NCBI RefSeq assembly: GCF_014651135.1
Contig: NZ_BMWH01000001.1
Location: forward strand, 371,194 to 435,193
Source of the DNA: Streptomyces echinoruber
GTDB lineage: Bacteria; Actinomycetota; Actinomycetes; Streptomycetales; Streptomycetaceae
Direction of reading: 5' to 3'
Length of the DNA: 64,000 nt
The stretch's first letter is position 1. The number at the start of each line of letters is the position of its first letter. The translations under genes were made by a program, and so were the position numbers. A model generated the notes under the pieces. The model was not told the origin of the DNA, searched no databases, and saw only the letters and a list, made by a program, of their open reading frames with translations. Of this stretch, positions 36,861 through 47,652 are shown one piece after another.

Positions 36861-37955
36861 GTGGTGTGCACGGTGGGCGGCGATCGCCTCGTACACCATG
36901 CCGACGAGCAGTTCGTCGGCGTCCCGGCGGCCGAACTCTCCGGCGGCGCGGGACATCTGGTACAGCCGGTGCGGGTCGGCGAGCACGGGCAGGACGTTCT
37001 GCTGCACCCACTCGGGCGTGAGGTCCGCGTCGTCGACGAGGAGTCCGCCGCCGGCCTTCACCACCGGCTGGGCGTTCAGCCGCTGTTCGCCGTTGCCGAT
37101 GGGCAGCGGGACGTAGGCGGCCGGCAGGCCGACGGCGGAGAGTTCGGCGACGGTCATCGCGCCGGCGCGGCAGAGCATCATGTCGGCCGCGGCGTACGCG
37201 AGGTCCATCCGGTCCAGGTAACTTACCGGAATGTAGGGGGGCATGCCGGGCATCTGGTGCACCTGCGGCAGTTCGTTCTTCGGGCCGACCGCGTGCAGGA
37301 TCTGGATGCCGGCCTGCTGCAGGTACGGCGCGACGGCCTGGGTCACCTCGTTCAGGCGGCGGGCACCCTGCGAGCCGCCGGAGACCAGCAGCGTGGGCAG
37401 GTTGGGGTCGAGGCCGAAGGCCGCGCGGGCCTCGGGGCGCACGGCTGCCCGGTCCAGGGTGGCGATGGAGCGGCGCAGCGGGATGCCGATGTAGCGCGCG
37501 TTGCGCAGCTTGCTGTCGGGGGTGGCGACGGCGACCTGGCTGGCGTACCGGGAGCCGATCTTGTTGGCCAGGCCGGGACGGGCGTTGGCCTCGTGGACGA
37601 CGATCGGCACGCCCAGGCGCTTGGCGGCCAGGTAGCCGGGCAGGGCGACGTAGCCGCCGAAGCCGACCACGACGTCCGCCTTGGTGCGCTCCAGGACCTG
37701 CTCGGCCGCCTTGATCGTGCCGCGCAGCCGGCCCGGGACGGTGATCAGTTCAGGGGTGGGCTTGCGGGGCAGCGGCACCGCCGGGATCAGCGCCAGCTCG
37801 TAGCCCCGCTGCGGCACGAGCTTGGTCTCCAGGCCGCGCTCCGTGCCCAGGGCCGTGATCCCCACGGTCGGGTCCTGCCTGCGCAGGGCGTCCGCGAGGG
37901 CGAGCGCGGGCTCGATGTGGCCCGCGGTGCCCCCGCCGGCGAGTACGACATGCAC
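36858..37955 (-). CDS. murG: UDP-GlcNAc transferase MurG (lipid II synthesis)
   Basis: A 365-residue GT-B glycosyltransferase that adds GlcNAc to lipid I on the inner membrane face. [18 protein letters not shown] is the acceptor-side glycine loop, [13 protein letters not shown] the second glycine loop, and [18 protein letters not shown] the UDP-GlcNAc site. GTG 37955 starts 6 bp after the ftsW stop. The stop codon is the end of a 64-bp tandem repeat. Confidence 0.97.
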   Translation of the reverse strand: MHVVLAGGGTAGHIEPALALADALRRQDPTVGITALGTERGLETKLVPQRGYELALIPAVPLPRKPTPELITVPGRLRGTIKAAEQVLERTKADVVVGFGGYVALPGYLAAKRLGVPIVVHEANARPGLANKIGSRYASQVAVATPDSKLRNARYIGIPLRRSIATLDRAAVRPEARAAFGLDPNLPTLLVSGGSQGARRLNEVTQAVAPYLQQAGIQILHAVGPKNELPQVHQMPGMPPYIPVSYLDRMDLAYAAADMMLCRAGAMTVAELSAVGLPAAYVPLPIGNGEQRLNAQPVVKAGGGLLVDDADLTPEWVQQNVLPVLADPHRLYQMSRAAGEFGRRDADELLVGMVYEAIAAHRAHH

Positions 37956-37961
37956 CGAAAT

Positions 37962-39302
37962 TCACCGCTCTCCGGACGTGCGCGCCGCCGTGGCGCGCCG
38001 TCGCATCGTGTTCCATCTCCGGGACCCCTCACGGCCCCCGGTCCGCTTTCTACCAAAGCGGGGTTGCCGCATCGCAAGCGCGGCCCGCGCAGCGGGCTCG
38101 TCGCGCGCGAAGGCGATCAGCAGCCCGATGGCGAACATGGTCGGCAGCAGGGCGGATCCCCCGTAGGAGAACAGCGGGAGCGGGACGCCGGCGATCGGCA
38201 GCAGGCCGAGCACCGCACCGATGTTGATCACGGCCTGGACCGTGATCCAGGTGGTCACGCCTCCCGCGGCATACCGAACGAAGGGGTCCTCCGTGCGTCC
38301 GGCCACGCGGATGCCCGCATAGCCTAGAGCCGCGAACAGCGCCAGCACCGACAGCGTTCCCGCCAGGCCCAGTTCCTCACCGGTGACGGCGAAGATGAAG
38401 TCGGTGTGGGCTTCGGGGAGTTGGCCCCATTTTTCCACACTGGCGCCGAGGCCGGAGCCGAAGAGCCCGCCGGAGGCCAGGGCGTAGATGCCGTGCACCG
38501 CCTGCCAGCACCTGGTGACGTCGGTGGAGCCCACGCAGGCGAAGCGGTCCAGGCGGTTGGGGCTGGTCTGGATGAGGACGACGCCGATCACGGCGGCCAG
38601 CGACAGCACGCCCACGAAGAGCCGCGTGGGCGCGCCGGCCAGCCACAGCAGGCCGAACAGGATCGCGGTGAGGATGATCGCGGTGCCCATGTCGCCGCCG
38701 AGCATGATCAGTCCCAGCAGCAGGAAGGCGACCGGGACCAGCGGCACCAGCATGTGCTTCCACTGGGTGAGCAGCTTCTTGTCCTGCTTGCGCGCCATGA
38801 GGTCGGCGCCCCACAGCACCAGGGCGAGCTTGCCGAACTCGCTGGGCTGGATCTGGAAGGAGCCGCCCAGCGAGATCCAGTTCTGGTTGCCGTTGACCGC
38901 CATCCCTATCCCCGGCACCTGCACCAGCGCCATGAGGAAGACGGCGCCCGCCAGGATCGGGTAGGCCAGCGCCCGGTGCAGCTTGACCGGCATCCGCGAG
39001 GCGGCGTACAGCAGGCCGCCGCCGATGACCGCGGCCAGCAGCTGCTTGCGGAAGAAGTACGACCCGGGCAGCGACATCTGCAGCGCGGTGATCTGGGAGG
39101 CCGAGTAGACCATCACCAGGCCCAGCACGGTGATCAGCAGGCTGCCGCCGAAGATCAGGTAGTAGGCGGTCAGCGGCCGGTCCCAGGCGCGGCGCAGCCG
39201 CATGTGCAGCCGGCGGACCGGGTTCTCCCGCGGGGCGCGGGAGACGGCGGGCCGCCGCACGGTGCGCTGCACGGGCGGGCGGCCGGTACGGCTACCGGGC
39301 AT
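37962..39302 (-). CDS. ftsW: FtsW, SEDS peptidoglycan polymerase
   Basis: A 446-residue SEDS protein with ten predicted spans. SFQIQPSEFGKLALVLWGAD is the family core, with the catalytic Asp region in the large loop (HTDFIFAVTGEELG), and PLPLFSYGGSALL near the C-terminus. FtsW polymerises lipid II with its partner FtsI in division. The N- and C-terminal tails (about 40 and 35 residues) are basic and likely cytoplasmic. ATG 39302 lies 90 bp after the murD stop. Confidence 0.96.
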   Translation of the reverse strand: MPGSRTGRPPVQRTVRRPAVSRAPRENPVRRLHMRLRRAWDRPLTAYYLIFGGSLLITVLGLVMVYSASQITALQMSLPGSYFFRKQLLAAVIGGGLLYAASRMPVKLHRALAYPILAGAVFLMALVQVPGIGMAVNGNQNWISLGGSFQIQPSEFGKLALVLWGADLMARKQDKKLLTQWKHMLVPLVPVAFLLLGLIMLGGDMGTAIILTAILFGLLWLAGAPTRLFVGVLSLAAVIGVVLIQTSPNRLDRFACVGSTDVTRCWQAVHGIYALASGGLFGSGLGASVEKWGQLPEAHTDFIFAVTGEELGLAGTLSVLALFAALGYAGIRVAGRTEDPFVRYAAGGVTTWITVQAVINIGAVLGLLPIAGVPLPLFSYGGSALLPTMFAIGLLIAFARDEPAARAALAMRQPRFGRKRTGGREGSRRWNTMRRRATAARTSGER

Positions 39303-39392
39303 CGGCGCCCCCGCCGTACGTCGGCCCCACCGGGTACGTCCGGCTCACCGGTCCCACGCGTCCCTCCCAAGGTCGCCCGGCAGGCGGCCGGG

Positions 39393-40811
39393 TCAGGCGC
39401 CGAGTTCGCGAACCGCCTCCGCGAACGCGTCACCGCGCTGGTTGTAGTTGGCGAACATGTCCATGGAGGCGCAGGCCGGGGCCAGCAGGACGGTGTCGCC
39501 CGGCCGCGCGAGCCGCTGGGCCTCCCGGACAGCCTCGCGCATCGCCCCAGTGTCGGTCCGGTCGAGGTCGACGACGGGGACCTCGGGGGCGTGTCGCGCC
39601 AGGGCGTCGCGGATCAGCGCGCGATCGGCGCCGATCAGGACCACGCCGCGCAGCCGTTTGGCCGAGGTCGCGACCAGTTCGTCGAAGGTCGCGCCCTTGG
39701 CCAGGCCGCCGGCGATCCACACGACCGACTCGTAGGCCGCCAACGACGCCTGCGCGGCGTGGGTGTTGGTGGCCTTGGAGTCGTCGACCCAGGCGACGCC
39801 GCCGACGTCGGCGACGTGCGCGATGCGGTGGGCGTCGGGCCGGAAGGCGCGCAGACCGTCGCGCACGGCCTGCGCGGGCACGCCGAAGGCGCGGGCGAGG
39901 GCCGCGGCGGCGAGGGCGTTGGCGATGTTGTGCGGGGCCGGCGGGTGGACGTCGGAGACCTCGGCGAGCTCCTGGGCGTTGCGCCGGCGGTCCTCGACGA
40001 AGGCGCGGTCGACCAGGAGGCCGTCGACGACGCCGAGTTGGGAGGGGGCCGGGGTGCCCAGGGTGAAGCCGATCGCGCGGCAGCCCTCCTCGACGTCCGC
40101 CTGCCGGACCAGGTCCTCGGTGGCCTTGTCGGCGGCGTTGTAGACGCAGGCGACCTTGTTGCCCTCGTAGATGCGGCCCTTGTCGGCGGCGTAGGCCTCC
40201 ATGGAGCCGTGCCAGTCGAGGTGGTCGGGGGCCAGGTTGAGCACCGCGGCGGAGTGGGCGCGCAGGGAGGGCGCCCAGTGCAGCTGGTAGCTGGACAGCT
40301 CCACCGCCAGGACGTCGTACGGCTCCTCGCCGAGGACGGCGTCGAGGAGGGAGACGCCGATGTTGCCGACGGCGGCCGTGCGCAGGCCCGCCGCCTGGAG
40401 GATGGCGGCGAGCATCCGGACGGTGGTGGTCTTGCCGTTGGTGCCGGTGACCGCGAGCCAGGGCGCCGCGCCGGGCCGGCGCAGCCGCCAGGCCAGCTCC
40501 ACGTCGCCCCAGACGGGCACGCCCGCCCGCGCGGCCGCCGTGAACAGCGGCTTGTCCGGCCGCCAGCCGGGGGCGGTGACGACGAGCTCGGTGCCCTCGG
40601 GCAGGGTGTCGCCGTCGCCGAGGCGGACGGTGACGCCGAGCGCCTCGAGCTCGGCGGCCTGGGCGCGGGCGCGCTCGTCGGCGCCGTCGTTGACGACCGT
40701 CACGCGCGCGCCCAGGCCGTGCAGGACCCTGGCCGCCGGGACGCCGGAGACGCCGAGTCCGGCGACGGTGACGTGCTTGCCGTCCCAGTGGATGTCCTGC
40801 TCGTCGGTCAC
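39393..40811 (-). CDS. murD: UDP-MurNAc-L-Ala--D-Glu ligase MurD
   Basis: A 472-residue ligase that adds D-Glu to UDP-MurNAc-Ala in the cytoplasm. The N-terminal domain has [17 protein letters not shown], the ATP loop is [10 protein letters not shown], and the conserved [16 protein letters not shown] and [12 protein letters not shown] mark the Mur ligase core. GTG 40811 overlaps the mraY stop by 4 bp (GTGA), so translation is coupled. Confidence 0.97.
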   Translation of the reverse strand: MTDEQDIHWDGKHVTVAGLGVSGVPAARVLHGLGARVTVVNDGADERARAQAAELEALGVTVRLGDGDTLPEGTELVVTAPGWRPDKPLFTAAARAGVPVWGDVELAWRLRRPGAAPWLAVTGTNGKTTTVRMLAAILQAAGLRTAAVGNIGVSLLDAVLGEEPYDVLAVELSSYQLHWAPSLRAHSAAVLNLAPDHLDWHGSMEAYAADKGRIYEGNKVACVYNAADKATEDLVRQADVEEGCRAIGFTLGTPAPSQLGVVDGLLVDRAFVEDRRRNAQELAEVSDVHPPAPHNIANALAAAALARAFGVPAQAVRDGLRAFRPDAHRIAHVADVGGVAWVDDSKATNTHAAQASLAAYESVVWIAGGLAKGATFDELVATSAKRLRGVVLIGADRALIRDALARHAPEVPVVDLDRTDTGAMREAVREAQRLARPGDTVLLAPACASMDMFANYNQRGDAFAEAVRELGA

Positions 40812-41902
40812 TTGTCCGCCGCCCATCCCGCGTAGAAGAGGCCCAGTCCGACAATCACACAGATGCCCTGAATGATCCAGAAGCGGACCACGACCAGGAC
40901 CTCGGACCAGCCCTTGAGTTCGAAGTGGTGCTGCAGCGGCGCCATCCGGAAGACGCGCTTGCCGGTCAGGCGGAAGGAGCCGACCTGGATCACCACGGAC
41001 ATGGTGATCAGCACGAACAGGCCGCCCAGCAGCGCCAGCAGCAGCTCGGTGCGCGAGCAGATCGCCAGGCCCGCGAGCACGCCGCCGAGGGCGAGCGAGC
41101 CGGTGTCGCCCATGAAGATCTTCGCCGGGGAGGTGTTCCACCACAGGAAGCCCAGGCAGGCGCCCATCAGCGCGGAGGCGACGACCGCGAGGTCGAGCGG
41201 GTCGCGCACCTCGTAGCAGGCGTTGGGGTTGGTCAGGGTGAGCGCGTTGGCGCAGGACTCCTGGAACTGCCAGACGCCGATGAAGGTGTAGGCGCCGAAG
41301 ACGAGGACGGAGGCGCCGGTGGCCAGGCCGTCCAGACCGTCCGTCAGGTTCACGCCGTTGGACATCGCCAGGATCATGAACAGCGCCCAGACCACGAACA
41401 GCACCGGGCCGATCGACCAGCCGAAGTCGGTGATGAACGACAGCTTCGTGGAGGCGGGCGTGTTGCCGCGGTTGTCCGCGAACTGCAGCGACAGCACCGC
41501 GAAGGCGATGCCGACGATGAGCTGGCCGGCCATCTTCGCCTTGGCGCGCAGACCGAGCGAACGACGCTTGACGATCTTGATGTAGTCGTCGAGGAAGCCG
41601 ACCAGGCCCATGCCCACCATCAGGCCGAGCACCAGCAGGCCCGAGAAGGTCGGCGCCGCGTCCGCCTCCTCGTCCAGGTAGCCCGTGATCACCTTGGCCA
41701 GGAAGTACGCGGCGACCGTCGCCAGGATGAAGGCGATGCCGCCCATGGTCGGCGTACCGCGCTTGCTGTGGTGCTCGCGCGGACCGTCGTCGCGGATGTA
41801 CTGCCCGTAGCCCTTGCGGGCCAGCAGCTTGATCAGCAGCGGGGTGCCGACGAGGCTGAGGAACAGACCAATGACTCCTGCGAACAGGATCTGCTTCATC
41901 AT
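40808..41902 (-). CDS. mraY: MraY, phospho-MurNAc-pentapeptide transferase
   Basis: A 364-residue integral membrane enzyme with ten spans. It transfers phospho-MurNAc-pentapeptide to undecaprenyl phosphate, making lipid I. Catalytic motifs: [21 protein letters not shown] and [14 protein letters not shown]; the late basic segment [12 protein letters not shown] is also conserved. Two adjacent ATG codons (41902 and 41899) overlap the murF stop; the first is used. Confidence 0.97.
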   Translation of the reverse strand: MMKQILFAGVIGLFLSLVGTPLLIKLLARKGYGQYIRDDGPREHHSKRGTPTMGGIAFILATVAAYFLAKVITGYLDEEADAAPTFSGLLVLGLMVGMGLVGFLDDYIKIVKRRSLGLRAKAKMAGQLIVGIAFAVLSLQFADNRGNTPASTKLSFITDFGWSIGPVLFVVWALFMILAMSNGVNLTDGLDGLATGASVLVFGAYTFIGVWQFQESCANALTLTNPNACYEVRDPLDLAVVASALMGACLGFLWWNTSPAKIFMGDTGSLALGGVLAGLAICSRTELLLALLGGLFVLITMSVVIQVGSFRLTGKRVFRMAPLQHHFELKGWSEVLVVVRFWIIQGICVIVGLGLFYAGWAADK

Positions 41903-43305
41903 CGGGCGGCAACCTCACCCTCGGCACCGGTCTCGAGCAGCGCCTGCGCCACCCGCTCGAGTCCGACCGACCGCGACGCCTTCACGAGGACGACGTCTCC
42001 CGGGCGCAACTCGCTGCGCAGCAGGTCGATCGCCGCCTGTGCGTCGGACACGTGCACCGACTCCTCACCCCACGAACCCTCGTTATATGCGCCCAGTTGC
42101 AGCCAGGACGCTTCCCTGCCCCCGACCGCGACGAGCTTGCTGACGTTGAGCCGGACGGCGAGCCGTCCGACCGCGTCGTGCTCGGCGAGCGCCTCGTCCC
42201 CGAGCTCGGCCATCTTGCCGAGCACCGCCCACGTACGACGCCCCTTGCCCATGGCCACCAGGGCCCGCAGGGCGGCCCGCATGGACTCGGGGTTCGCGTT
42301 GTAGGCGTCGTTGACGACCGTCACGCCGTCCGGGCGCTCGGTGACCTCCATCCGCCAGCGGGAGAGGGAGCCCGCCTCCGAGAGCGCGGTGGCGATCTCT
42401 TCCGCGGACATGCCCAGCTCGTGGGCGACGGCGGCCGCGGCGAGCGCGTTCGACACGTGGTGCTCACCGTACAGGCGCAGGGTCACGGTGCTTGCACCGG
42501 AGGGTGTGTGAAGGGTGAAGGAGGGCTGTCCGCTGTCCGTGAGTCGCACGTTCTCGGCGCGAACGTCCGCTTCGTCGGACTCCCCGAAAAAGACCACCTT
42601 CGCCTTCGTACGGGAGGCCATGGCGCGGACGTAGGGATCGTCGAGGTTGAGGACGGCGGTGCCGTCCTCCGGCAGCGCCTCGACCAACTCGCCCTTGGCC
42701 TGGGCGATCTGCTCGCGGCCGCCGAACTCGCCGATGTGCGCGGAGCCGACGTTGAGCACCACGCCGATCCGCGGCGGGGTCAGGCCGGTGAGGTAGCGGA
42801 TGTGGCCGATGCCGCGGGCGCCCATCTCCAGCACCAGGAACCGGGTTTCCTCGGTGGCGCTGAGCGCGGTGAGCGGCAGCCCGATCTCGTTGTTGAGCGA
42901 GCCCGGCGTGAACACGGTCGGCGCCTTGCGCTGCAGCACCTGGGCGATGAGGTCCTTGGTGCTGGTCTTGCCGGCCGAGCCGGTCAGGCCGATGAGGGTG
43001 GCGCCGAGGCGGCGTACGACATGGCGGGCGAGGGCGCCGAGGGCGCGCTGGACGTCGTCGACGACGACGGCGGGCACACCGACCGGGCGGGTGCCCAGCA
43101 CGGCGACGGCGCCCGCCTCGACCGCGGCGCGGGCGAAGTCGTGGCCGTCGACGCGCTCGCCGGCGAAGGCGACGAACAGGCTGCCGGGTCCCACCTCCCG
43201 GGAGTCCCGGACCACCGGCCCGGTGACGTGTACGGAGGGATCCGGTATGTCGTGCGTCTGCCCGCCGACGACGTCTGCGATCTCGGCGAGGGAGAGGGCG
43301 ATCAC
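41899..43305 (-). CDS. murF: MurF, D-Ala-D-Ala-adding ligase
   Basis: A 468-residue ligase that adds D-Ala-D-Ala to the UDP-MurNAc-tripeptide. ATP loop [24 protein letters not shown] and [15 protein letters not shown] are MurF signatures. GTG 43305 ([15 protein letters not shown]) is chosen because homology begins there; the frame extends further into the murE end. The start is 28 bp after the murE stop, and the stop overlaps mraY. Confidence 0.97.
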   Translation of the reverse strand: MIALSLAEIADVVGGQTHDIPDPSVHVTGPVVRDSREVGPGSLFVAFAGERVDGHDFARAAVEAGAVAVLGTRPVGVPAVVVDDVQRALGALARHVVRRLGATLIGLTGSAGKTSTKDLIAQVLQRKAPTVFTPGSLNNEIGLPLTALSATEETRFLVLEMGARGIGHIRYLTGLTPPRIGVVLNVGSAHIGEFGGREQIAQAKGELVEALPEDGTAVLNLDDPYVRAMASRTKAKVVFFGESDEADVRAENVRLTDSGQPSFTLHTPSGASTVTLRLYGEHHVSNALAAAAVAHELGMSAEEIATALSEAGSLSRWRMEVTERPDGVTVVNDAYNANPESMRAALRALVAMGKGRRTWAVLGKMAELGDEALAEHDAVGRLAVRLNVSKLVAVGGREASWLQLGAYNEGSWGEESVHVSDAQAAIDLLRSELRPGDVVLVKASRSVGLERVAQALLETGAEGEVAAR

Positions 43306-43333
43306 AAGTTCATCCCCTGGGTCTTCCGGGTTT

Positions 43334-45016
43334 TCATCCCTGGGTCTTCTGGATTGCTTCGCGAAGCACCTGGCGGTCGTCGAAGGGACGGACCACACCG
43401 GCGATGTCCTGGCCCTGCTCGTGGCCCTTGCCGGCGACCAGCACGGTGTCGCCGGGCTGCGCGCGGGCGACGGCCGCGGCGATCGCGGCGGCCCGGTCCT
43501 CGAAGAGGAGCACCTCGCCGCGCTCGTGCGCGGGCACCGAGGCCGCGCCCTGCAGCATGGTGGCGAGGATCGCCAGCGGGTCCTCCGAGCGGGGGTTGTC
43601 GGAGGTCAGTACGGCCGTGTCGGCCAGCCGCGCCGCGGCGGCGCCCATCGGCGCCCGCTTGCTGCGGTCGCGGTCGCCGCCGCAGCCGATGACGACGTGC
43701 AGCCGGCCCTCGGTGACCTTGCGCAGCGCCTTCAGGACCGACTCGACGGCGTCGGTCTTGTGGGCGTAGTCGACGACCGCGAGGTAGGGCTGCCCGGCGT
43801 CCACGCGCTCCAGGCGGCCCGGCACGCCGGGGACGGCGGCGACGCCGTCGGCGGCGGCCTGCGGATCGAGCCCGGCGGTGGCCAGGGCGGCGATCGCGGC
43901 GAGGGTGTTGGCCACGTTGAACGGGCCCGGCAGCGGCGACCGGGCGGCGATGCGCTCGCCGTGCGGGCCGAGCACGGTGAACGTCGAGTCGATGGGGCCG
44001 ATCCGGACGTCCTCGGCGCGCCAGTCGGCGTCGGGGCGGCCCTCGGCGGAGTAGGTGACGACCGGGACGGTGGCCTCCCGGGCGAGGCGGCGGCCGTACT
44101 CGTCGTCGACGTTGACCACGCCGCGCCTGCTGCGTTCCGGTGTGAACAGCCGCGCCTTGGCCCGGAAGTAGTCCTCCATGTCGGAGTGGAACTCCATGTG
44201 CTCCGGGCTGAGGTTGGTGAAGACGCCGACGTCGAAGACACAGCCGTCGACGCGGCCGAGCACGAGGGCGTGGCTGGAGACCTCCATGGCGACCGCCTCG
44301 ACGCCGCGTTCGCGCATGACGGCGAACAGCGCCTGCAGGTCGGTGGCTTCGGGGGTGGTGCGCTCGGACTTGATGCGCTCGTCCCCGACGCGCATCTCGA
44401 CCGTGCCGATCAGGCCGGTCTTCTTCGCCGTCCGCAGGCCACCCTCGACGAGGTAGGCGGTGGTGGTCTTGCCGGAGGTGCCGGTGATGCCGATCTGCAG
44501 CAGGTCGCGTCCGGGGTGGCCGTAGATGGCGGCCGCCAGCTCGCCCATCCGTCCGCGCGGGTCGTCGACGACCAGCACCGGCAGGCCCGTGGCGGCGGCG
44601 CGCTCGGCGCCGGCCGGGTCGGTCAGCACCGCGACGGCGCCCAGGCCGGCCGCCTGCGCGACGAAGTCGGCGCCGTGCGCGCGGGCGCCGGGCAGGGCGG
44701 CGTACAGGTCGCCGGGGCGCACCGCGCGCGAGTCGTGGGTGATGCCCGTGACCCCGGTCGCACCACCTCCCGCGCCGTCCTGCGTGCTGCCTTCCGGTGC
44801 GGTGACACCCAGCTGATCGGCGAGCTCCGCGAGGGGTGTGGCGGAGACCTGTACCGGTCGCGGCGGTCCCGGATATGTCACGGAAGCGCCTTTCTGGGTG
44901 GTGTGGGACTGATCAGCGTGTGGCACGGCGGTGAGCGTACCGGGCGCACCGGCCCCGGAGCGAAGCGAGGGGCTGGAGGTGCCGTGGTTCCCAAGATCGG
45001 GGGTGATGGTCGTCAC
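43334..45016 (-). CDS. murE: MurE, diaminopimelate-adding ligase
   Basis: A 560-residue ligase, longer than typical because of a 60-residue hydrophilic N-terminal extension. ATP loop GITGTSGKTTT; the amino-acid specificity motif is SDNPRSEDP (DNPR), which selects diaminopimelate; Streptomyces uses the LL isomer. GTG 45016 is used; a second GTG at the start of VTYPGPPRP would remove most of the extension. It lies 90 bp after ftsI, in a gap with a 19-bp-period repeat (45059-45073 and 45078-45092). Confidence 0.95.
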   Translation of the reverse strand: MTTITPDLGNHGTSSPSLRSGAGAPGTLTAVPHADQSHTTQKGASVTYPGPPRPVQVSATPLAELADQLGVTAPEGSTQDGAGGGATGVTGITHDSRAVRPGDLYAALPGARAHGADFVAQAAGLGAVAVLTDPAGAERAAATGLPVLVVDDPRGRMGELAAAIYGHPGRDLLQIGITGTSGKTTTAYLVEGGLRTAKKTGLIGTVEMRVGDERIKSERTTPEATDLQALFAVMRERGVEAVAMEVSSHALVLGRVDGCVFDVGVFTNLSPEHMEFHSDMEDYFRAKARLFTPERSRRGVVNVDDEYGRRLAREATVPVVTYSAEGRPDADWRAEDVRIGPIDSTFTVLGPHGERIAARSPLPGPFNVANTLAAIAALATAGLDPQAAADGVAAVPGVPGRLERVDAGQPYLAVVDYAHKTDAVESVLKALRKVTEGRLHVVIGCGGDRDRSKRAPMGAAAARLADTAVLTSDNPRSEDPLAILATMLQGAASVPAHERGEVLLFEDRAAAIAAAVARAQPGDTVLVAGKGHEQGQDIAGVVRPFDDRQVLREAIQKTQG

Positions 45017-45106
45017 GGGCTGTTCCTGGGTCGTCGGTGCGGTGCGGGCCGGTCGGCGGTGCCCGTCGGGGCGCGCGGGTGCCCGTCGGGGCCGGTGGGC
45101 GCCCAG

Positions 45107-47071
45107 TCAGGGCGAGTAGCTGACGGGCAGTTTCGCGGGTTTCGTCCCGGTCGGCGGGATCTGCAGGGTCTTGAGCGCGAACTCCATCACCTGCTTGTAG
45201 ACGGGGCCGCAGATCTGGCCGCCGAAGTAGCTGCCCCGGGTGGCGTTCTGGATGGCGCAGTAGACCGTGACGCGGGGCTTGTCGGCGGGGGCGAAACCGG
45301 CGAAGGACGACGTGTACCCGTGGTAGCGGCCGGTGGCCGGATCCACTCGGTTGGCGGTACCGGTTTTTCCCGCGACCCGGTAGCCGGGGATGCGGGCCTT
45401 GGTGCCGGTGCCCTCCTCGTCGTCGACGACGGACTCCAGCATCTCGGCGAGCTGCCGGGCCGTCCTGGCGCCGACGACCCTGGTCTTCTCGGGTTCCGGC
45501 GCCGGGGTGAAGTGTCCGTCGGCCCCTCTGGTGCCGCGCACCAGAGTCGGCTCGACACGGACGCCGCCGTTGGCGATGGTCGAGTAGACGGACGCGGCCT
45601 GCAGGGCGTTGATCGACATGCCTTGGCCGAAAGGAATCGTGTACTGCTGCGAGGTGGACCACCGTTCCGGCGGCGCCAGGATGCCCTTGGTCTCGCCGGG
45701 GAAGCCGAGCCCGGTGTAGCTGCCGATGCCGAACTTGCGCAGGTAGGAGTAGAGGACCCGGTTGGCCTGCGCCTGGGTCCTGCCGAGCTGGCCGGTGGCG
45801 AGGATGGTGCCGATGTTGCTGGACTTGGCGAGCACGCCGTTGAGCGTCAGGTACCAGGTGGCGTGGTCGACGTCGTCCTGGAAGAGCCGGTCGCCGCGGT
45901 GCAGCCGGTTGGGCACGACGACGTGGGTGAGGGGCGTGGCCACGCCCCGTTCCAGGACGGCGGCCATCGACATGACCTTGGCGGTGGAGCCGGGCTCGTA
46001 GGCGTCCTGCACGGCCGCGTTGCCGAGGGCGGCCGGGTCCGCCTTGGACAGGTCGTTGGGGTCGAAGCCGGGCGCGTTGGCCATGGCGAGGATCTGACCG
46101 GTGCGGGTGTCCTGCACGATGACGTAGCCGCGGTCGGCCTTGGACTTCTCCACCTGCTCGGTGAGGGCGTTCTGCGCGGCCCACTGGATGTCGCGGTCGA
46201 TGGTGAGCTCGACGTCGCTGCCGGGCACGGCGGGCGTCTCGGTGGAGCCGGCGGTGGGCACCTCGCGGCCGCCGGACTGGACATAGCGGACCTTGCCGTC
46301 CTTGCCGGCCAGCTGCTTGTCCCACTGCCGCTCGATGCCGCCGCCGCCCCTGCCCTCGGCATTGACCCAGCCCAGCAGCGCGGCGGCGAGGTCGCCGTTG
46401 GGGTAGACCCGCTTGCTGCTGGGGGCGGAGAAGACGCCGGCGAGGACGTTGGGGGTGGACTTGTCCGTCTCGGCCTTCTTCGCCAGCGCCGTCTTCAGGT
46501 CCTGGATCTGCTTCCACACCTGCGGGGTCCGGCGGCGCGCGAGCAGCACGTACCGGGTGTGGGGCGTCTGCAGCTTCCGGGTCAGCTCCGCCTGGTCCTG
46601 GCCGAGGATCGGCGCGAGGAGCGCGGCCGCCTGCTGCGGGCCGTCGCCGGTCTTCAGCTGCTTGCGCGTGAACATCGTCGGGTCGGCCGTGATGTCGTAC
46701 GCGTCCACGCTGGTCGCCAGGGCCACGCCGTTGCGGTCGGTGATCTCGCCGCGCTCGGCGGGGAGGGTGTGCACGACGTAGCGGTTCCGCTCGGCCCGGG
46801 CGGCGTACGCGCCGGCGTCGACGGCCTGCACCTGCAGCAGCCGGACGACGAAGACCAGCAGGACGAGGGTCAGCGCGAGACCGACCAGGCGCAGCCGGGG
46901 GCGGGGGCTGCCCAGCTTGAGGGGGCGCGGGGCCGCGGGGCGGGCCGGGGCGGGGCGGCGGGCCGGGCGTGCGCCGGCGCCGGGGCGGCGCTGCTGCCCG
47001 CCGGGGCGGACGGGCCGGGCGGGTCCGGGCACGCGGCGGCGCGGCGGTTGCCTGTCGGACACTTCCGTCAC
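45107..47071 (-). CDS. ftsI: FtsI, division penicillin-binding protein
   Basis: A 654-residue class B PBP: a basic Pro/Arg-rich cytoplasmic N-terminus (about 60 residues), one membrane span (LVGLALTLVLLVFVVRLL), a dimerisation or pedestal domain with RGEITDRNG, and the transpeptidase domain. Catalytic motifs: SxxK as STAK (in EPGSTAKV), SxN as SSN, and KTG as KTGTANR. It cross-links septal peptidoglycan with FtsW. GTG 47071 overlaps the ftsL stop by 4 bp (GTGA). Confidence 0.96.
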   Translation of the reverse strand: MTEVSDRQPPRRRVPGPARPVRPGGQQRRPGAGARPARRPAPARPAAPRPLKLGSPRPRLRLVGLALTLVLLVFVVRLLQVQAVDAGAYAARAERNRYVVHTLPAERGEITDRNGVALATSVDAYDITADPTMFTRKQLKTGDGPQQAAALLAPILGQDQAELTRKLQTPHTRYVLLARRRTPQVWKQIQDLKTALAKKAETDKSTPNVLAGVFSAPSSKRVYPNGDLAAALLGWVNAEGRGGGGIERQWDKQLAGKDGKVRYVQSGGREVPTAGSTETPAVPGSDVELTIDRDIQWAAQNALTEQVEKSKADRGYVIVQDTRTGQILAMANAPGFDPNDLSKADPAALGNAAVQDAYEPGSTAKVMSMAAVLERGVATPLTHVVVPNRLHRGDRLFQDDVDHATWYLTLNGVLAKSSNIGTILATGQLGRTQAQANRVLYSYLRKFGIGSYTGLGFPGETKGILAPPERWSTSQQYTIPFGQGMSINALQAASVYSTIANGGVRVEPTLVRGTRGADGHFTPAPEPEKTRVVGARTARQLAEMLESVVDDEEGTGTKARIPGYRVAGKTGTANRVDPATGRYHGYTSSFAGFAPADKPRVTVYCAIQNATRGSYFGGQICGPVYKQVMEFALKTLQIPPTGTKPAKLPVSYSP

Positions 47072-47652
47072 CTGCCGGGGGTCGGGGTCGTGGCGGGCTG
47101 CGACACGGTGGGGGCGGGGGTGGACACCGGGGCCGGTGCCGGGGTGGAGCCGGGGCTCGCGCCGGACGGGGGCGGCGCCGTGGTGGGCGCCGGGGTGGCC
47201 GCCGTGGTGGGCGCCGTGGTGGGCAGGGCCTCGGGCGGCGCGACGGCCGCGGGGGCGTCCAGCACGGCGCTTCCGGGCGCGGCGTCCCCGGGTGCGGCGG
47301 AGGGGACGCCCTTGACGCTGCCGTCGGGGCCGAGGAAGGCCGGGTCGCCGCCGGGCACCATGCCGAGCTCCTGGGCGCGCCGCTGGAGGGCGTCGGGCGC
47401 GGAGTAGGCGTCGATGTCCCGCTGCAGGGCCTGCTGCTCGTCGGTGAGGTTCTTGACGTCGTGCTGCAGGTCGTCCCTCTGGAACGACCCCTCGCTCAGC
47501 GCGGAGTTCAGCAGCAGCAGCGCGATGAGGCCGCCGCCGAGGAGCAGCACGACGAGCAGCACGAACGGGGTGCGGGCCGCCTGCCCCGGCTCCGCCGGGA
47601 ACAGCCGCGCCAGCCGCGCGGCACGCCCCCGCAGCTCGGGTTTCCTAGCCAC
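47068..47652 (-). CDS. ftsL: Cell division protein FtsL
   Basis: A 194-residue bitopic protein: short basic N-terminus, one span (TPFVLLVVLLLGGGLIALLL), then a leucine-zipper-like coiled coil (DDLQHDVKNLTDEQQALQRD) with AQELGMVPGG. The last 80 residues are an unusually long Pro/Ala/Thr-rich tail. It forms a complex with DivIC and FtsQ. GTG 47652 has GGGGAGG upstream. It is translationally coupled to ftsI and separated from rsmH by a 369-bp repeat-rich gap. Confidence 0.92.
   Translation of the reverse strand: MARKPELRGRAARLARLFPAEPGQAARTPFVLLVVLLLGGGLIALLLLNSALSEGSFQRDDLQHDVKNLTDEQQALQRDIDAYSAPDALQRRAQELGMVPGGDPAFLGPDGSVKGVPSAAPGDAAPGSAVLDAPAAVAPPEALPTTAPTTAATPAPTTAPPPSGASPGSTPAPAPVSTPAPTVSQPATTPTPGR

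Noticed and set aside
42800-47407. A 1535-codon plus-strand open frame opposite murF-murE-ftsI
   Set aside because: It crosses three confirmed genes antisense and has shadow composition.
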